From: Mycolicibacterium aurum
GTDB lineage: Bacteria > Actinomycetota > Actinomycetes > Mycobacteriales > Mycobacteriaceae
Reading direction: 5' to 3'
Assembly (NCBI GenBank): GCA_900078775.1
Contig: LT549889.1
Span: forward strand, 3,658,001-3,722,000
Length of the DNA stretch: 64,000 nucleotides
Positions 18,652-26,533 of this stretch are shown in pieces. Position 1 is the first letter of the stretch; every line of letters begins with the position of its first letter. A program made the translations under genes and the position numbers. Below the pieces are notes generated by a model, which had not been told where the DNA came from, searched no databases, and saw nothing but the letters and a program-made list of their open reading frames with translations.

Positions 18652-19479
18652 TCAGAGCGCGTGGCCGTTGGCGTAGGCCGTGGCCCAGTCCCGCACGCTG
18701 CGCGCGTACTGATTGGACAGGTTGTAGGCGCGCAGCGCCTCCATCCAGCCCTTCGGGGTGGACAGATCCTTGCCCCGCCAGCACAGATAGCCCGCCGCCG
18801 ACAACGCGGCGTCGTCGAAGTTGTCCGGGCTGATCTCGCCGTCGTTGTTGGCGTCCACCCCGTACAACCGCCAGGTCTCGGGGATGAACTGCATGGGCCC
18901 CATCGCCCGGTCCAGCCGCGGGTCGCCGTCCAGTTCACCGTTGTCGGTGTCGAGGATCTCCATGTTGCCGCGGGTGCCGTCGAGCTGCACACCGCGGATC
19001 GGCGGCGTGATATCGCCGTTGGCGGCGATGGTGGAGCCGTGATAGGTGCCGTGGTGGCTCTCGATCATCCCGATGCCGGCCAGCGTCGTCCAGGACAGCT
19101 GGCATTTCGGGTTGACCACCTGGGCCACCCGGGCGGCGTAGGCGTAGGCCTCCAGCGCCTTGGCCGGGATCCCGACCACCGGGGACAGGTCGGCGGCCCA
19201 CTCGCTGAGCGCATCGGCCGGCCGGCCGGCGGCGTTGGTGTCGATCTCGGGAACCGGGGCACCCGCCGGGGGCGGCACCCCGTCCGGGATCGGATTGCCG
19301 GTCTGCCAGGAACAGCTCGACGCCAGCAGCAGCAACGTGGCGACCACGACGGCGGTCACCCGCAGCCACCGGCTTCGCATCGGGGCGGGGTCCGCGACGG
19401 TGGCCGGCGGCGCGGCGGGCTCCGGGGCTGTTGCGGGAACGTTCGACGCCGGGGTCGACACACTCCCTACGTCGGACAA
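18652..19479 (-). CDS. lpqU: LpqU-like lytic murein transglycosylase lipoprotein
   Basis: Peptidoglycan-cleaving enzyme of the SLT/MltB-like group, Rv1022 equivalent. The domain carries the catalytic glutamate in GIGMIESHHGTYHG, followed by LDRAMGPMQFIPETWRLYG and an EF-hand-like loop DANNDGEISPDNFDD. A hydrophobic segment ending LLLLASSC gives a plausible lipobox. Two starts compete. TTG 19479 (275 aa) has GGGAG upstream but puts 33 residues before the signal peptide. ATG 19380 (242 aa) gives a normal lipoprotein signal and matches the length of M. tuberculosis LpqU, but has no ribosome-binding site. Neither is excluded. Confidence 0.85.
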   Translation of the reverse strand: MSDVGSVSTPASNVPATAPEPAAPPATVADPAPMRSRWLRVTAVVVATLLLLASSCSWQTGNPIPDGVPPPAGAPVPEIDTNAAGRPADALSEWAADLSPVVGIPAKALEAYAYAARVAQVVNPKCQLSWTTLAGIGMIESHHGTYHGSTIAANGDITPPIRGVQLDGTRGNMEILDTDNGELDGDPRLDRAMGPMQFIPETWRLYGVDANNDGEISPDNFDDAALSAAGYLCWRGKDLSTPKGWMEALRAYNLSNQYARSVRDWATAYANGHAL

Positions 19480-19588
19480 GGCACTCCCTCAAAACCCGCG
19501 CTTCTCGTGCCGAAGCGGCCGCTGAACCCCGCTCAAGAGTAACGGGGCGACCGGGGCACGCACCCGATCGTGCGCCACGGGACCTAGA

Positions 19589-19607
19589 TTAAGTCAGGTA
19601 TGCCTAT
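19589..19607. promoter_or_regulatory. Candidate IdeR (iron) box upstream of efeO
   Basis: TTAAGTCAGGTATGCCTAT agrees with the IdeR/DtxR consensus TTAGGTTAGGCTAACCTAA at 12 of 19 positions, including both outer half-site cores. It stands 50 bp before efeO, close to a possible -10 TACTGT (19626-19631), where bound IdeR-Fe would block transcription. Confidence 0.45.
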
Positions 19608-19656
19608 CCAATCCCGCTCGAACGGGTACTGTGCACGGAGTTCCTTAGGAGGCTCG

Positions 19657-20592
19657 ATGAAACGGCATTTCGCCTGGCAGATCCCGGTTGTGGCAGTCAC
19701 ACTCGCTCTCAGCGGATGTTCGGGTGCGGGGTCCGACAGCGATTCGGACCCGACAACCGGGACGTCCACCTCGGGCGCGTCGGCCACCACGTCGGCGGCC
19801 GCGGCACCCAACCCGCTGGCCGAGCAGGCCGCCGTGGACTACAAGGCCTACGCCACCGCCCAGGTCGACGAACTGGTCACCCTCGTGAAGGTGTTCACCG
19901 ACGCCGTCCGGGCCGGTGATCTGCAGGCCGCCCAGAACGCCTACGCGCCGTCGCGCGCGCCGTGGGAGCGCATCGAGCCGCTGGCCGGACTGGTCGAGGA
20001 GATCGACGGCAAGATCGACGCCCGCGTCGACGATTTCGCCGGGGTCGATGATCCCGAATTCACCGGCTGGCACCGCCTCGAGTTCCTGCTGTTCGAGAAG
20101 AACACCACCGAGGGCGGTGCCGAGTTCGCCGATCGGCTCGACGCCGACGTCGCAGCCCTCAAACAGCAGTTCCCGTCGGTCGAGGTGAAGCCCGTCGACG
20201 TGGCCACCGGGGCCGCCGAACTGATCGAGGAGATCTCCGAGGGCAAGATCACCGGCGAAGAGGACCGCTACGCCAAGACCGACCTGTGGGACTTCGACGC
20301 CAACCTGCAGGGCTCCCGGGACGCGGTCGGCAAGCTGACCCCCGCCCTGGTGGAGGCCGACCCGGCCCTGCTGGGCAAGATCGAGGCCGGCATCAACTCG
20401 GTGTTCGAGACGCTGCGCCCGCTGCGCGACGGTGACGGCTGGGTGCTGTTCTGCACCGAGAACGACCCGTACCCGTCCGCCCGCTGCCCGGCGGTCACCG
20501 TCACCCCCGAGGTGATCGACACCCTGAAGGCCGAGCTGGCAGGCCTGTCGGAGAACCTGTCCGAGGTGGCGGGAGTGTTGAAGCTGCAGTGA
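19657..20592 (+). CDS. efeO: EfeO-type iron-binding lipoprotein (M75 domain)
   Basis: Extracytoplasmic iron-binding component of an EfeUOB-like system. Lipoprotein signal with lipobox LSGC, a Ser/Thr/Asp-rich linker, then an imelysin/M75 domain with the metal motif GWHRLEF (His139 and Glu142, HxxE). There is no cupredoxin domain, so this is the short EfeO type. ATG 19657 is chosen for the perfect AGGAGG 5 nt upstream. A possible IdeR box precedes it. The gene is followed 10 bases later by an efeB-like gene, but no EfeU permease is present in the window. Confidence 0.9.
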   Translation: MKRHFAWQIPVVAVTLALSGCSGAGSDSDSDPTTGTSTSGASATTSAAAAPNPLAEQAAVDYKAYATAQVDELVTLVKVFTDAVRAGDLQAAQNAYAPSRAPWERIEPLAGLVEEIDGKIDARVDDFAGVDDPEFTGWHRLEFLLFEKNTTEGGAEFADRLDADVAALKQQFPSVEVKPVDVATGAAELIEEISEGKITGEEDRYAKTDLWDFDANLQGSRDAVGKLTPALVEADPALLGKIEAGINSVFETLRPLRDGDGWVLFCTENDPYPSARCPAVTVTPEVIDTLKAELAGLSENLSEVAGVLKLQ

Positions 20593-20602
20593 GCCGGCGA
20601 TC

Positions 20603-21843
20603 ATGAGCCGAGGCATTTCTCGGCGCGGCTTCGTCGCCGGGGCGTTGGGCGCGGGTGCGGCCGTCGGAGCAGGTGCACTGGCGGGCTGCGGCCCCGATCC
20701 CGAGACCCCGCGCCCGCCCAACGGTTCATCGACTTCGAGGGCGCGCACCAGACCGGGATCACCGCGCTGCCGATCCCCGAACAGGGCCTGATCGCGTCGT
20801 TCAACGTGCACACCAAGGACCGGGCCGAACTCACCTCGGTGCTGCGGGAGCTGACCGACGAGATCCGCGGGCTGATGGCCGGCAAGCCGCCGGAGACCCG
20901 CGATCCCGCCTACCCACCGGTGGACTCCGGGATCCTGGGCGAGAAGCCGCCCGCGGACAACCTGTCCATCGTGGTCGGTGTCGGGGCCTCGCTGTTCGAC
21001 CACCGCTTTGGGCTGGCCGACCGTCGGCCCCGGGAATTGGTCACCATGCCGTTCCTGGCCAACGACCGCCTCGACCCCAAGCTCTCGCACGGCGACATCT
21101 CGATCATCTTCGAGGCCGGACACAACGACACCGTGCAGTTCGCGCTGCGCCAGCTGATGCGGCGCACCCGCAGTGACCTGGTGCTGCGCTGGATGATCGA
21201 CGGCTACTCGCGCGGCATCGGGGCGGGTGCTGGGGACACCGAGGCGGCCACCCCGCGCAACCTGCTGGGGTTCAAGGACGGCACCTCCAACCTCGACGTA
21301 TCCGACGACGCCCTGCTGGACCGGCACGTCTGGGTGGGCCCCGAGGACGACGAACCGGCCTGGACCGTGGGCGGCAGCTATCAGGCCGTGCGCATCATCC
21401 GGAACTTCGTCGAATTCTGGGACCGCACCCAGCTCGTCGAGCAGGAGGCGCTCATCGGCCGGGCCAAGATCAGTGGCGCCCCGCTGGGCATGTCCGGCGA
21501 GTTCGACGACCCCGACTACGCCTCGGATCCCGACGGGCTGCGGATCAAGATGAACGCCCACATCCGACTGGCCAATCCGCGCACGCCGGAGACCGAACGC
21601 AGCCGCATCCTGCGCCGCGGATTCAACTACTCGCGCGGCTTCGACGGCGCCGGACGCCTGGATCAGGGCCTGGCATTCATCTCTTACCAGCGCAGCCTCA
21701 AGGAGGGCTTCCTGGCGGTGCAGGCCCGGCTCAAGGGCGAACCGCTGGAGGAGTACATCCTGCCGGTCGGCGGCGGGTTCTTCTTCGCGCTGCCCGGGGT
21801 GAGCGGGCATGACCGATTCCTCGGTGACGAGCTCGTCGACTAG
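20603..21843 (+). pseudogene. efeB: EfeB/DyP-type haem peroxidase, interrupted by a one-base deletion
   Basis: The first 35 codons read a twin-arginine signal (SRRGF) with a lipobox LAGC, i.e. a Tat-exported lipoprotein. At the CCCC run 20706-20709 the frame is lost: reading resumes in another frame with QRFIDFEGAHQTGI and continues to 21843 through the DyP signatures GFKDGTSNLD and IRNFVEFWDRTQ. Restoring one C in the run gives a continuous protein of about 413 residues, so this is a single-nucleotide deletion (real or a sequencing error). An ATG at 20794 or nearby could start only a signal-less fragment. EfeB normally works with EfeO, using haem or peroxide chemistry to oxidise Fe2+. Confidence 0.85.
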
Positions 21844-21853
21844 AGTCCGGCTG

Positions 21854-22393
21854 GTGAGCACCCCGACCGCACGCGCGCGCGGACTGCGCGCTGCGCTGGT
21901 CGGGGTGAGCGCGGCCGCGGCCACCACCGGCGCGCACGCCGCCGCCTCGGGGGTCTTCCCGCACGGTGCGGCGCTGATGGCCGCACTGCTGGTGTGCGCC
22001 ACCGTCGGGGCCGCGGCGGCCGGTATCCGGCTGCACCACCGGCACGCCCAGAGCCTCGCGGTGATCGCCGCCCTCGGCGTCGCTCAACTGCTCGGCCATC
22101 TGACCCTCGCGCTGACCGGCGGGCATCACGGCGGCCTGGGCCTGAGCCCGTCGATGCTGGCCGCGCACGCCGCCGCGGCGGTGGTGCTCGGCGTGGCCAT
22201 CGGCGCCGTCGAACACCTGTACCTGGTCTGCTCCTCGGTGCTGCGCTGGCTGCGGCTGTTCGCCACCCGTACCCCGCGCCCGGCACCCAAACGGATCCGC
22301 CGGCGCACCAACAACGTTGTCGCACAGTCTCTTCTGTGGCGCACCGGGCTGGGCATGCGTGCCCCGCCGATGGGTGACGGCGCGACCGCCTAG
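21854..22393 (+). CDS. Small polytopic membrane protein, His-rich, unknown function
   Basis: 179 residues from GTG 21854 (an in-frame ATG at 21809 would overlap efeB by 35 bases). About four transmembrane helices lie between residues 10 and 135. Histidines are clustered in the loops (IRLHHRHAQS, ALTGGHHGGLG), and the cytoplasmic tail is strongly basic (about 140-165). Position between efeB and PepSY/PCu(A)C genes suggests a metal-related membrane function. I do not recognise a named family. Confidence 0.75.
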   Translation: MSTPTARARGLRAALVGVSAAAATTGAHAAASGVFPHGAALMAALLVCATVGAAAAGIRLHHRHAQSLAVIAALGVAQLLGHLTLALTGGHHGGLGLSPSMLAAHAAAAVVLGVAIGAVEHLYLVCSSVLRWLRLFATRTPRPAPKRIRRRTNNVVAQSLLWRTGLGMRAPPMGDGATA

Positions 22394-22501
22394 CGGTCGC
22401 CTGCTGTCTCGATGCCGCGGCCGTCCGGTCGCGGCCGTCCGCGCGTCCGCGTTCCGCGGCGTCGCGTCCATTCGTCACATCTTCAGCCCGAAGGCTTATC
22501 C

Positions 22502-23872
22502 ATGACTGTTTCCGACGACACCGTCGTCCCCAGATCCACCGAACCCGCTCCCCCACGCCGTGATTGGCGGCCGTTCGTGATGCGCCTGCATTTCTATGCG
22601 GGCATCCTGATCGCCCCGTTCATCCTGATCGCCGCCGTCACCGGCGGCCTGTACGCGCTGGCGCCGACCATCGAGCGGGTCGTGTACGGCGACATCCTGA
22701 CCGTGCCCGCGCAAGGCCGGCCACTGCCGGTCGGCGACCAGGTCGCCGCCGCGCAGATCGCCTACCCGCACCTGACCATGACCGGACTGCGGCCACCGGC
22801 CGAGCGCACCGAATCCACCCGGGTGTACTTCGCCGACCCGACCCTGGATGCGGAGCTGCAGCGGGCCGTGTTCGTCGACCCCTACACCGGGCGGGTGCTC
22901 GGTGACGAGGCCAGCTGGCTGGGGTACCTGCCGGTCAGCACCTGGCTGGACGGCTTCCACCGGCATCTGAACCTCGGTGAACCGGGCCGCGTCTACAGCG
23001 AGCTCGCCGCCTCCTGGCTGTGGGTGGTGGCCCTCGGCGGCCTGGCGCTGTGGCTGACCCGCCCGGGCGCCCGGCGCCGCCGTGGCCGGCCGGGCAGCCG
23101 GTCGCGCACCCTGAACTGGCACGGCACCACCGGTGTCTGGTTGCTGGCGGGGCTGTTGTTCCTGTCCGCCACCGGGATCACCTGGTCGACGTATGCGGGT
23201 GCGCACGTCAGCGAACTGCGCTCGGCCATGCAATGGCAGCGCCCCCAGCTCGACACCGACCCGCACGCCGGGCACGCCGGGCATGCGGCGCCACCGGCAT
23301 CGGACACCCCCGCCGCCCTCGACTACGACGCCGTGCTGCGCGCCGCAGCGGCGGCCGGCGTGCAGGCGCCGCTGGAGGTGACGCTGCCGTCCGAGCCCGG
23401 CCAGGGCGTCACGGTGACCGAGATCGACAAGGCCTACCGGTTGACCAGCAACGCGGCCGCGGTCGATCCGGTCACCAACACCGTCACCGCCGAGATCGAC
23501 TACTGGCGTGACTATTCGCCGGTCGCGATGCTGGCCGACTGGGGCATCCGCGGGCACATGGGCCTGCTGTTCGGGCTGCTCAACCAGCTGCTGCTGCTCA
23601 CGGTCGCGGTCCTGCTGGCCGGGGTGATCATCGGCGGCTACCGGATGTGGTGGCAGCGCCGCCCCATCCGCGGATCGGTGTGGGCGGTGGGCCGCCCACC
23701 CGGGCGCGGCACCCTGAAACGGTTGTCCCCGGCCGTGATCGGTGCACTGGTCCTCGCGACGGTGGCGGTGGGCTGGTTCCTGCCGCTGCTGGGTATCTCG
23801 CTGGCCGCTTTCATCATTCTCGATGCGGCGATCGCCGCGACTAAAAACCGTAAGGAGCGCACCGATGCGTAA
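22502..23872 (+). CDS. PepSY-associated transmembrane protein
   Basis: 456-residue membrane protein of the PepSY_TM family (iron-regulated, membrane-reductase-like proteins). Segments: RLHFYAGILIAPFILIAAVT (about 21-45), a periplasmic PepSY-type domain, SWLWVVALGGLALWL, GVWLLAGLLFLSATGITWS, a second external region with a His-rich stretch (HAGHAGHAA), and three C-terminal helices ending before an overlap of 8 bases with the PCu(A)C gene. Conserved membrane histidines could bind haem (inference from the family). It is cotranscribed with metal genes on both sides. Confidence 0.88.
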   Translation: MTVSDDTVVPRSTEPAPPRRDWRPFVMRLHFYAGILIAPFILIAAVTGGLYALAPTIERVVYGDILTVPAQGRPLPVGDQVAAAQIAYPHLTMTGLRPPAERTESTRVYFADPTLDAELQRAVFVDPYTGRVLGDEASWLGYLPVSTWLDGFHRHLNLGEPGRVYSELAASWLWVVALGGLALWLTRPGARRRRGRPGSRSRTLNWHGTTGVWLLAGLLFLSATGITWSTYAGAHVSELRSAMQWQRPQLDTDPHAGHAGHAAPPASDTPAALDYDAVLRAAAAAGVQAPLEVTLPSEPGQGVTVTEIDKAYRLTSNAAAVDPVTNTVTAEIDYWRDYSPVAMLADWGIRGHMGLLFGLLNQLLLLTVAVLLAGVIIGGYRMWWQRRPIRGSVWAVGRPPGRGTLKRLSPAVIGALVLATVAVGWFLPLLGISLAAFIILDAAIAATKNRKERTDA

Positions 23873-24344
23873 TCTCATGATCCTGCTTGTCGCGCTCGGG
23901 CTTTCGGCCTGTGGCTCCCCTGCCGACCAGCCGATGGCCGAGTCGGTGTCCATCCACGACCAGTGGGCCTCGGCCGGTGACGGGCGGATGGCCGCGGTGT
24001 TCGGCACGCTGGTCAACGACGGCCCACGCGAGGCTCGCATCGTGTCCGGCAGCTCCCCGGCCGCCGGCATCGTCGAGGTGCACGAGGTCACCGGGCCTGC
24101 CGGCGGGAAGACGATGCGTCCCAAGGCAGGTGGGCTGGTACTGCCGGCCGGTGGCAGTCACGACCTGGTGCCCGGCGGGGATCACCTGATGCTGATGGAT
24201 CTCGTCGCGCCGCTGTCGGCGGGGGCCGATGTCGAGGTGACACTGGAGTTCGAGGACGGCTCCACGCTGCCGGTCACCGTGCAGGTGCGCGACTTCCCTG
24301 GCGCCGACGAGAACTACCAGCCCGACCACGGCAGCCATGGTTGA
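23865..24344 (+). CDS. PCu(A)C-type copper chaperone lipoprotein
   Basis: Lipoprotein (lipobox LSAC) with the DUF461/PCu(A)C domain, 159 residues. The copper ligands follow the family H(M)x10Mx21HxM layout: His in VEVHEVTG, Met in KTMRPK, and GGDHLMLMD. Such proteins deliver Cu(I) outside the membrane, classically to cytochrome oxidase. ATG 23865 is preceded by AAGGAG (7 nt) inside the PepSY gene, and an 8-base overlap joins it to the next peroxidase gene. The pairing with PepSY and DyP proteins is common in actinobacteria. Confidence 0.9.
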   Translation: MRNLMILLVALGLSACGSPADQPMAESVSIHDQWASAGDGRMAAVFGTLVNDGPREARIVSGSSPAAGIVEVHEVTGPAGGKTMRPKAGGLVLPAGGSHDLVPGGDHLMLMDLVAPLSAGADVEVTLEFEDGSTLPVTVQVRDFPGADENYQPDHGSHG

Positions 24345-25536
24345 CATGAACCGGCGGCGCCTCCTGACCGGAGGCGCCGCCGCGCTGGCCGCCGGCGCCG
24401 CGCTGAGCCAGTGCGCAGGGCAGGCGCAATCCGCGACCGTGCCGCCGGACGGGTTCGGCGCGGCGACCGAACCGTTCCACGGGCCGCATCAGGGTGGAAT
24501 CGCCACCCCCGCACAGGCACACGCCCTGTTCGTCGCGCTCGACCTGACCCCGCAGGACGGCCGCGACGCCCGGGAATCCCTCACCGCGGTGCTCAAGCTG
24601 TGGTCGGCCGACGCGGCACGGCTGACCCAGGGCCGCCCGGCACTGGCCGACACCGAACCCGAACTGGCGCACCGTCCGGCACGGCTGACCGTCACGGTCG
24701 GGCTGGGGCCGGACGTGTTCGACCGGATCGGGGCGGCGCACCGACGCCCGGCCACCGCGGCCGAGCTGCCCGCCTTCGGTACCGACCGGCTCGACCCGCA
24801 TTTCTGCGGCGGCGATGTGCTGCTGCAGATCTGCGCCGACGACCCGATGGTGGTGGCGCACGCCGCTCGGGTGCTGCTCAAGAACGTGCGGGCGATGACC
24901 GTACAGCGTTGGCGCCAAACCGGTTTCCGCACCGCGCGCGGGGCCGACGAGTCCGGGGCGACGATGCGCAACCTGATGGGCCAGGTGGACGGCACCGCGA
25001 ATCTGCGCACCGCGGCCGAGTTCGACCGTTTCGTCTGGGATGACGGTGCCGGGCAGCCGTGGTTCGCCGGCGGCACCATCGCGGTGCTGCGCCGGATCCG
25101 CGTGGAGCTGGACACCTGGGACGAACTCGACCGGGCCAGCAAGGAATTCGCGATGGGCCGGCGCCTGGACAGCGGGGCACCGTTGTCCGGGACCCGGGAA
25201 TCCGATCCGCCGGACCTGACCGCACAGGTCGCCGGGATCCCGGTCATCCCACCGAATTCGCATATCGCCCTGGCCCGTCCGGTACACGACGGGGAGCGGT
25301 TCCTGCGTCGGCCGTACAACTACGACGATCCGCCGCCCGCCGGGGCGACCAGCGACAGCGGGCTGATCTTCGCCTGTTATATGCGCGACCCGGCGCGACA
25401 GTTCGTCCCGGTGCAGCAGCGGCTGGCGGATGCGGATGCGATGAACCCGTGGATCACCACGGTCGGGTCGGCGACGTTCGCGATGCTGCCCGGCGTGACC
25501 GAGGGCGGGTGGCTGGGCCAGGGTCTGCTGGCCTGA
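24337..25536 (+). CDS. Second DyP-type (EfeB-like) peroxidase, Tat-exported
   Basis: About 399 residues. N-terminal twin-arginine signal (MNRRRLLTGGAAA), then a DyP fold with the family haem-pocket motif GQVDGT (distal Asp218), the RFLRRPYNYDD segment and the C-terminal AMLPGVTEGG. It starts at ATG 24337, overlapping the PCu(A)C stop by 8 bases, or at ATG 24346. It is only distantly similar to the frameshifted EfeB upstream, so the two are separate paralogues and not a recent tandem copy. An exported haem peroxidase that could act on Fe2+, porphyrins or phenolic substrates. It may compensate for the interrupted first copy. Confidence 0.9.
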   Translation: MVDMNRRRLLTGGAAALAAGAALSQCAGQAQSATVPPDGFGAATEPFHGPHQGGIATPAQAHALFVALDLTPQDGRDARESLTAVLKLWSADAARLTQGRPALADTEPELAHRPARLTVTVGLGPDVFDRIGAAHRRPATAAELPAFGTDRLDPHFCGGDVLLQICADDPMVVAHAARVLLKNVRAMTVQRWRQTGFRTARGADESGATMRNLMGQVDGTANLRTAAEFDRFVWDDGAGQPWFAGGTIAVLRRIRVELDTWDELDRASKEFAMGRRLDSGAPLSGTRESDPPDLTAQVAGIPVIPPNSHIALARPVHDGERFLRRPYNYDDPPPAGATSDSGLIFACYMRDPARQFVPVQQRLADADAMNPWITTVGSATFAMLPGVTEGGWLGQGLLA

Positions 25537-25541
25537 CCTGG

Positions 25542-25605
25542 TGGCGAAACTCGCGTACCCGTCGCTGTGATCGCGAAAATCACGACGGGTACGCGTGTTT
25601 CGCCA
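25542..25605. repeat. Large imperfect palindrome between convergent genes
   Basis: Arms 25542-25564 and 25583-25605 are 23 nt each with one mismatch; the 18-nt loop contains GATCGCGAAAATCAC. Arm core CGCGTACCCGTCG / CGACGGGTACGCG. It may act as a bidirectional terminator, but the length and the intergenic position also fit a dispersed mycobacterial palindromic repeat. Confidence 0.6.
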
Positions 25606-25609
25606 GGAA

Positions 25610-26533
25610 CTAGCCGGGCCAGTGCGCGCGCCACTCGTCGGCGCTGACGGCCTCCGGCGGGGCATCCCCGATCGGGGCGCCGCCACGGGCCGCGGCGACC
25701 GCCAACTCGGCGGCCCGGACGGTGTCCATGAACTCCAATGTCGCGGTGCGGAGCACATTCTCGACATCGGAGTCTGCCGCGATACGCACCTCGCGGATGT
25801 CGTCGGGCACCAGATCGTCGGGCAACCCGGCGGCAGCCACCCGTTCCAGCACCTTCTGGGTCAGCGCGAGCGCGGGCTGACCGGTGGCCACATCGTCCAT
25901 GCAGGAGGCGCGCACCTTCTCCAGCGACTTGCGCTCCTCCCACTGGGCGAGCTGCTCCTCCAATGACAGGGACTCTCCGGCGAGCACCCCGGCCGCCCGG
26001 TTGCCCAGCTTGCGCACCAGCGCGTCGGCGACATCGTCGATGCCGAACGGGTGCGCGGGGGCGTCCTCGGCGATGCGTGCGTGGAACAGCACCTGCAGCA
26101 ACACATCTCCGAGTTCCTCACGCAGCTCGGCGGCGTCCCCGCCGCGCACCGCGTCGAACAGCTCGTAGGTCTCCTCCAGCAGATAGCGGCGCAGCGAATC
26201 GTGGGTCTGCTCACTCTCCCACGGGCCGTCGGTGCGCAGCTTGTCCATGATCGCCACCGCGTCGACGAGTCGTTCACCGGGCTGCGGGCCGGGCGCGGCG
26301 ATCAGCGTCTCCCCGGCGGCCAGCCGGACCCGCACCGCCGGATGGTCCGGGTCCGCGGACAGCAGCACCGCGGCGGGGCTTCCGTCGCCGGGCAGATAGG
26401 GCCGGGCCGACGGCAGCGACCAGGGCACCTTGATCGGCATCTCCTCGGTGTACTGCACATCGCCGGCCAGCAGGCCGACGGCCTCGACCGGGACCAGCGA
26501 GGGTCGGCGCGGGTCGACCAGCACGACGGTCAT
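25610..26533 (-). CDS. mazG: Nucleoside triphosphate pyrophosphohydrolase MazG
   Basis: Housekeeping NTP-pyrophosphatase that removes damaged nucleotides (Rv1021 equivalent). The catalytic MazG domain shows EETYELFDA and EELGDVLLQVLFHARIAED (the EExxE and ExxD metal ligands) in the middle of the protein. The N-terminal 100 residues are of the mycobacterial type. ATG 26533 overlaps the mfd stop (ATGA). The reading frame stays open upstream through the mfd antisense, but that part is not coding. Cotranscribed with mfd, as in M. tuberculosis. Confidence 0.93.
   Translation of the reverse strand: MTVVLVDPRRPSLVPVEAVGLLAGDVQYTEEMPIKVPWSLPSARPYLPGDGSPAAVLLSADPDHPAVRVRLAAGETLIAAPGPQPGERLVDAVAIMDKLRTDGPWESEQTHDSLRRYLLEETYELFDAVRGGDAAELREELGDVLLQVLFHARIAEDAPAHPFGIDDVADALVRKLGNRAAGVLAGESLSLEEQLAQWEERKSLEKVRASCMDDVATGQPALALTQKVLERVAAAGLPDDLVPDDIREVRIAADSDVENVLRTATLEFMDTVRAAELAVAAARGGAPIGDAPPEAVSADEWRAHWPG

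Noticed and set aside
19645..22002. 785-codon minus-strand open frame
   Set aside because: Antisense to efeO and efeB; no domain resemblance.
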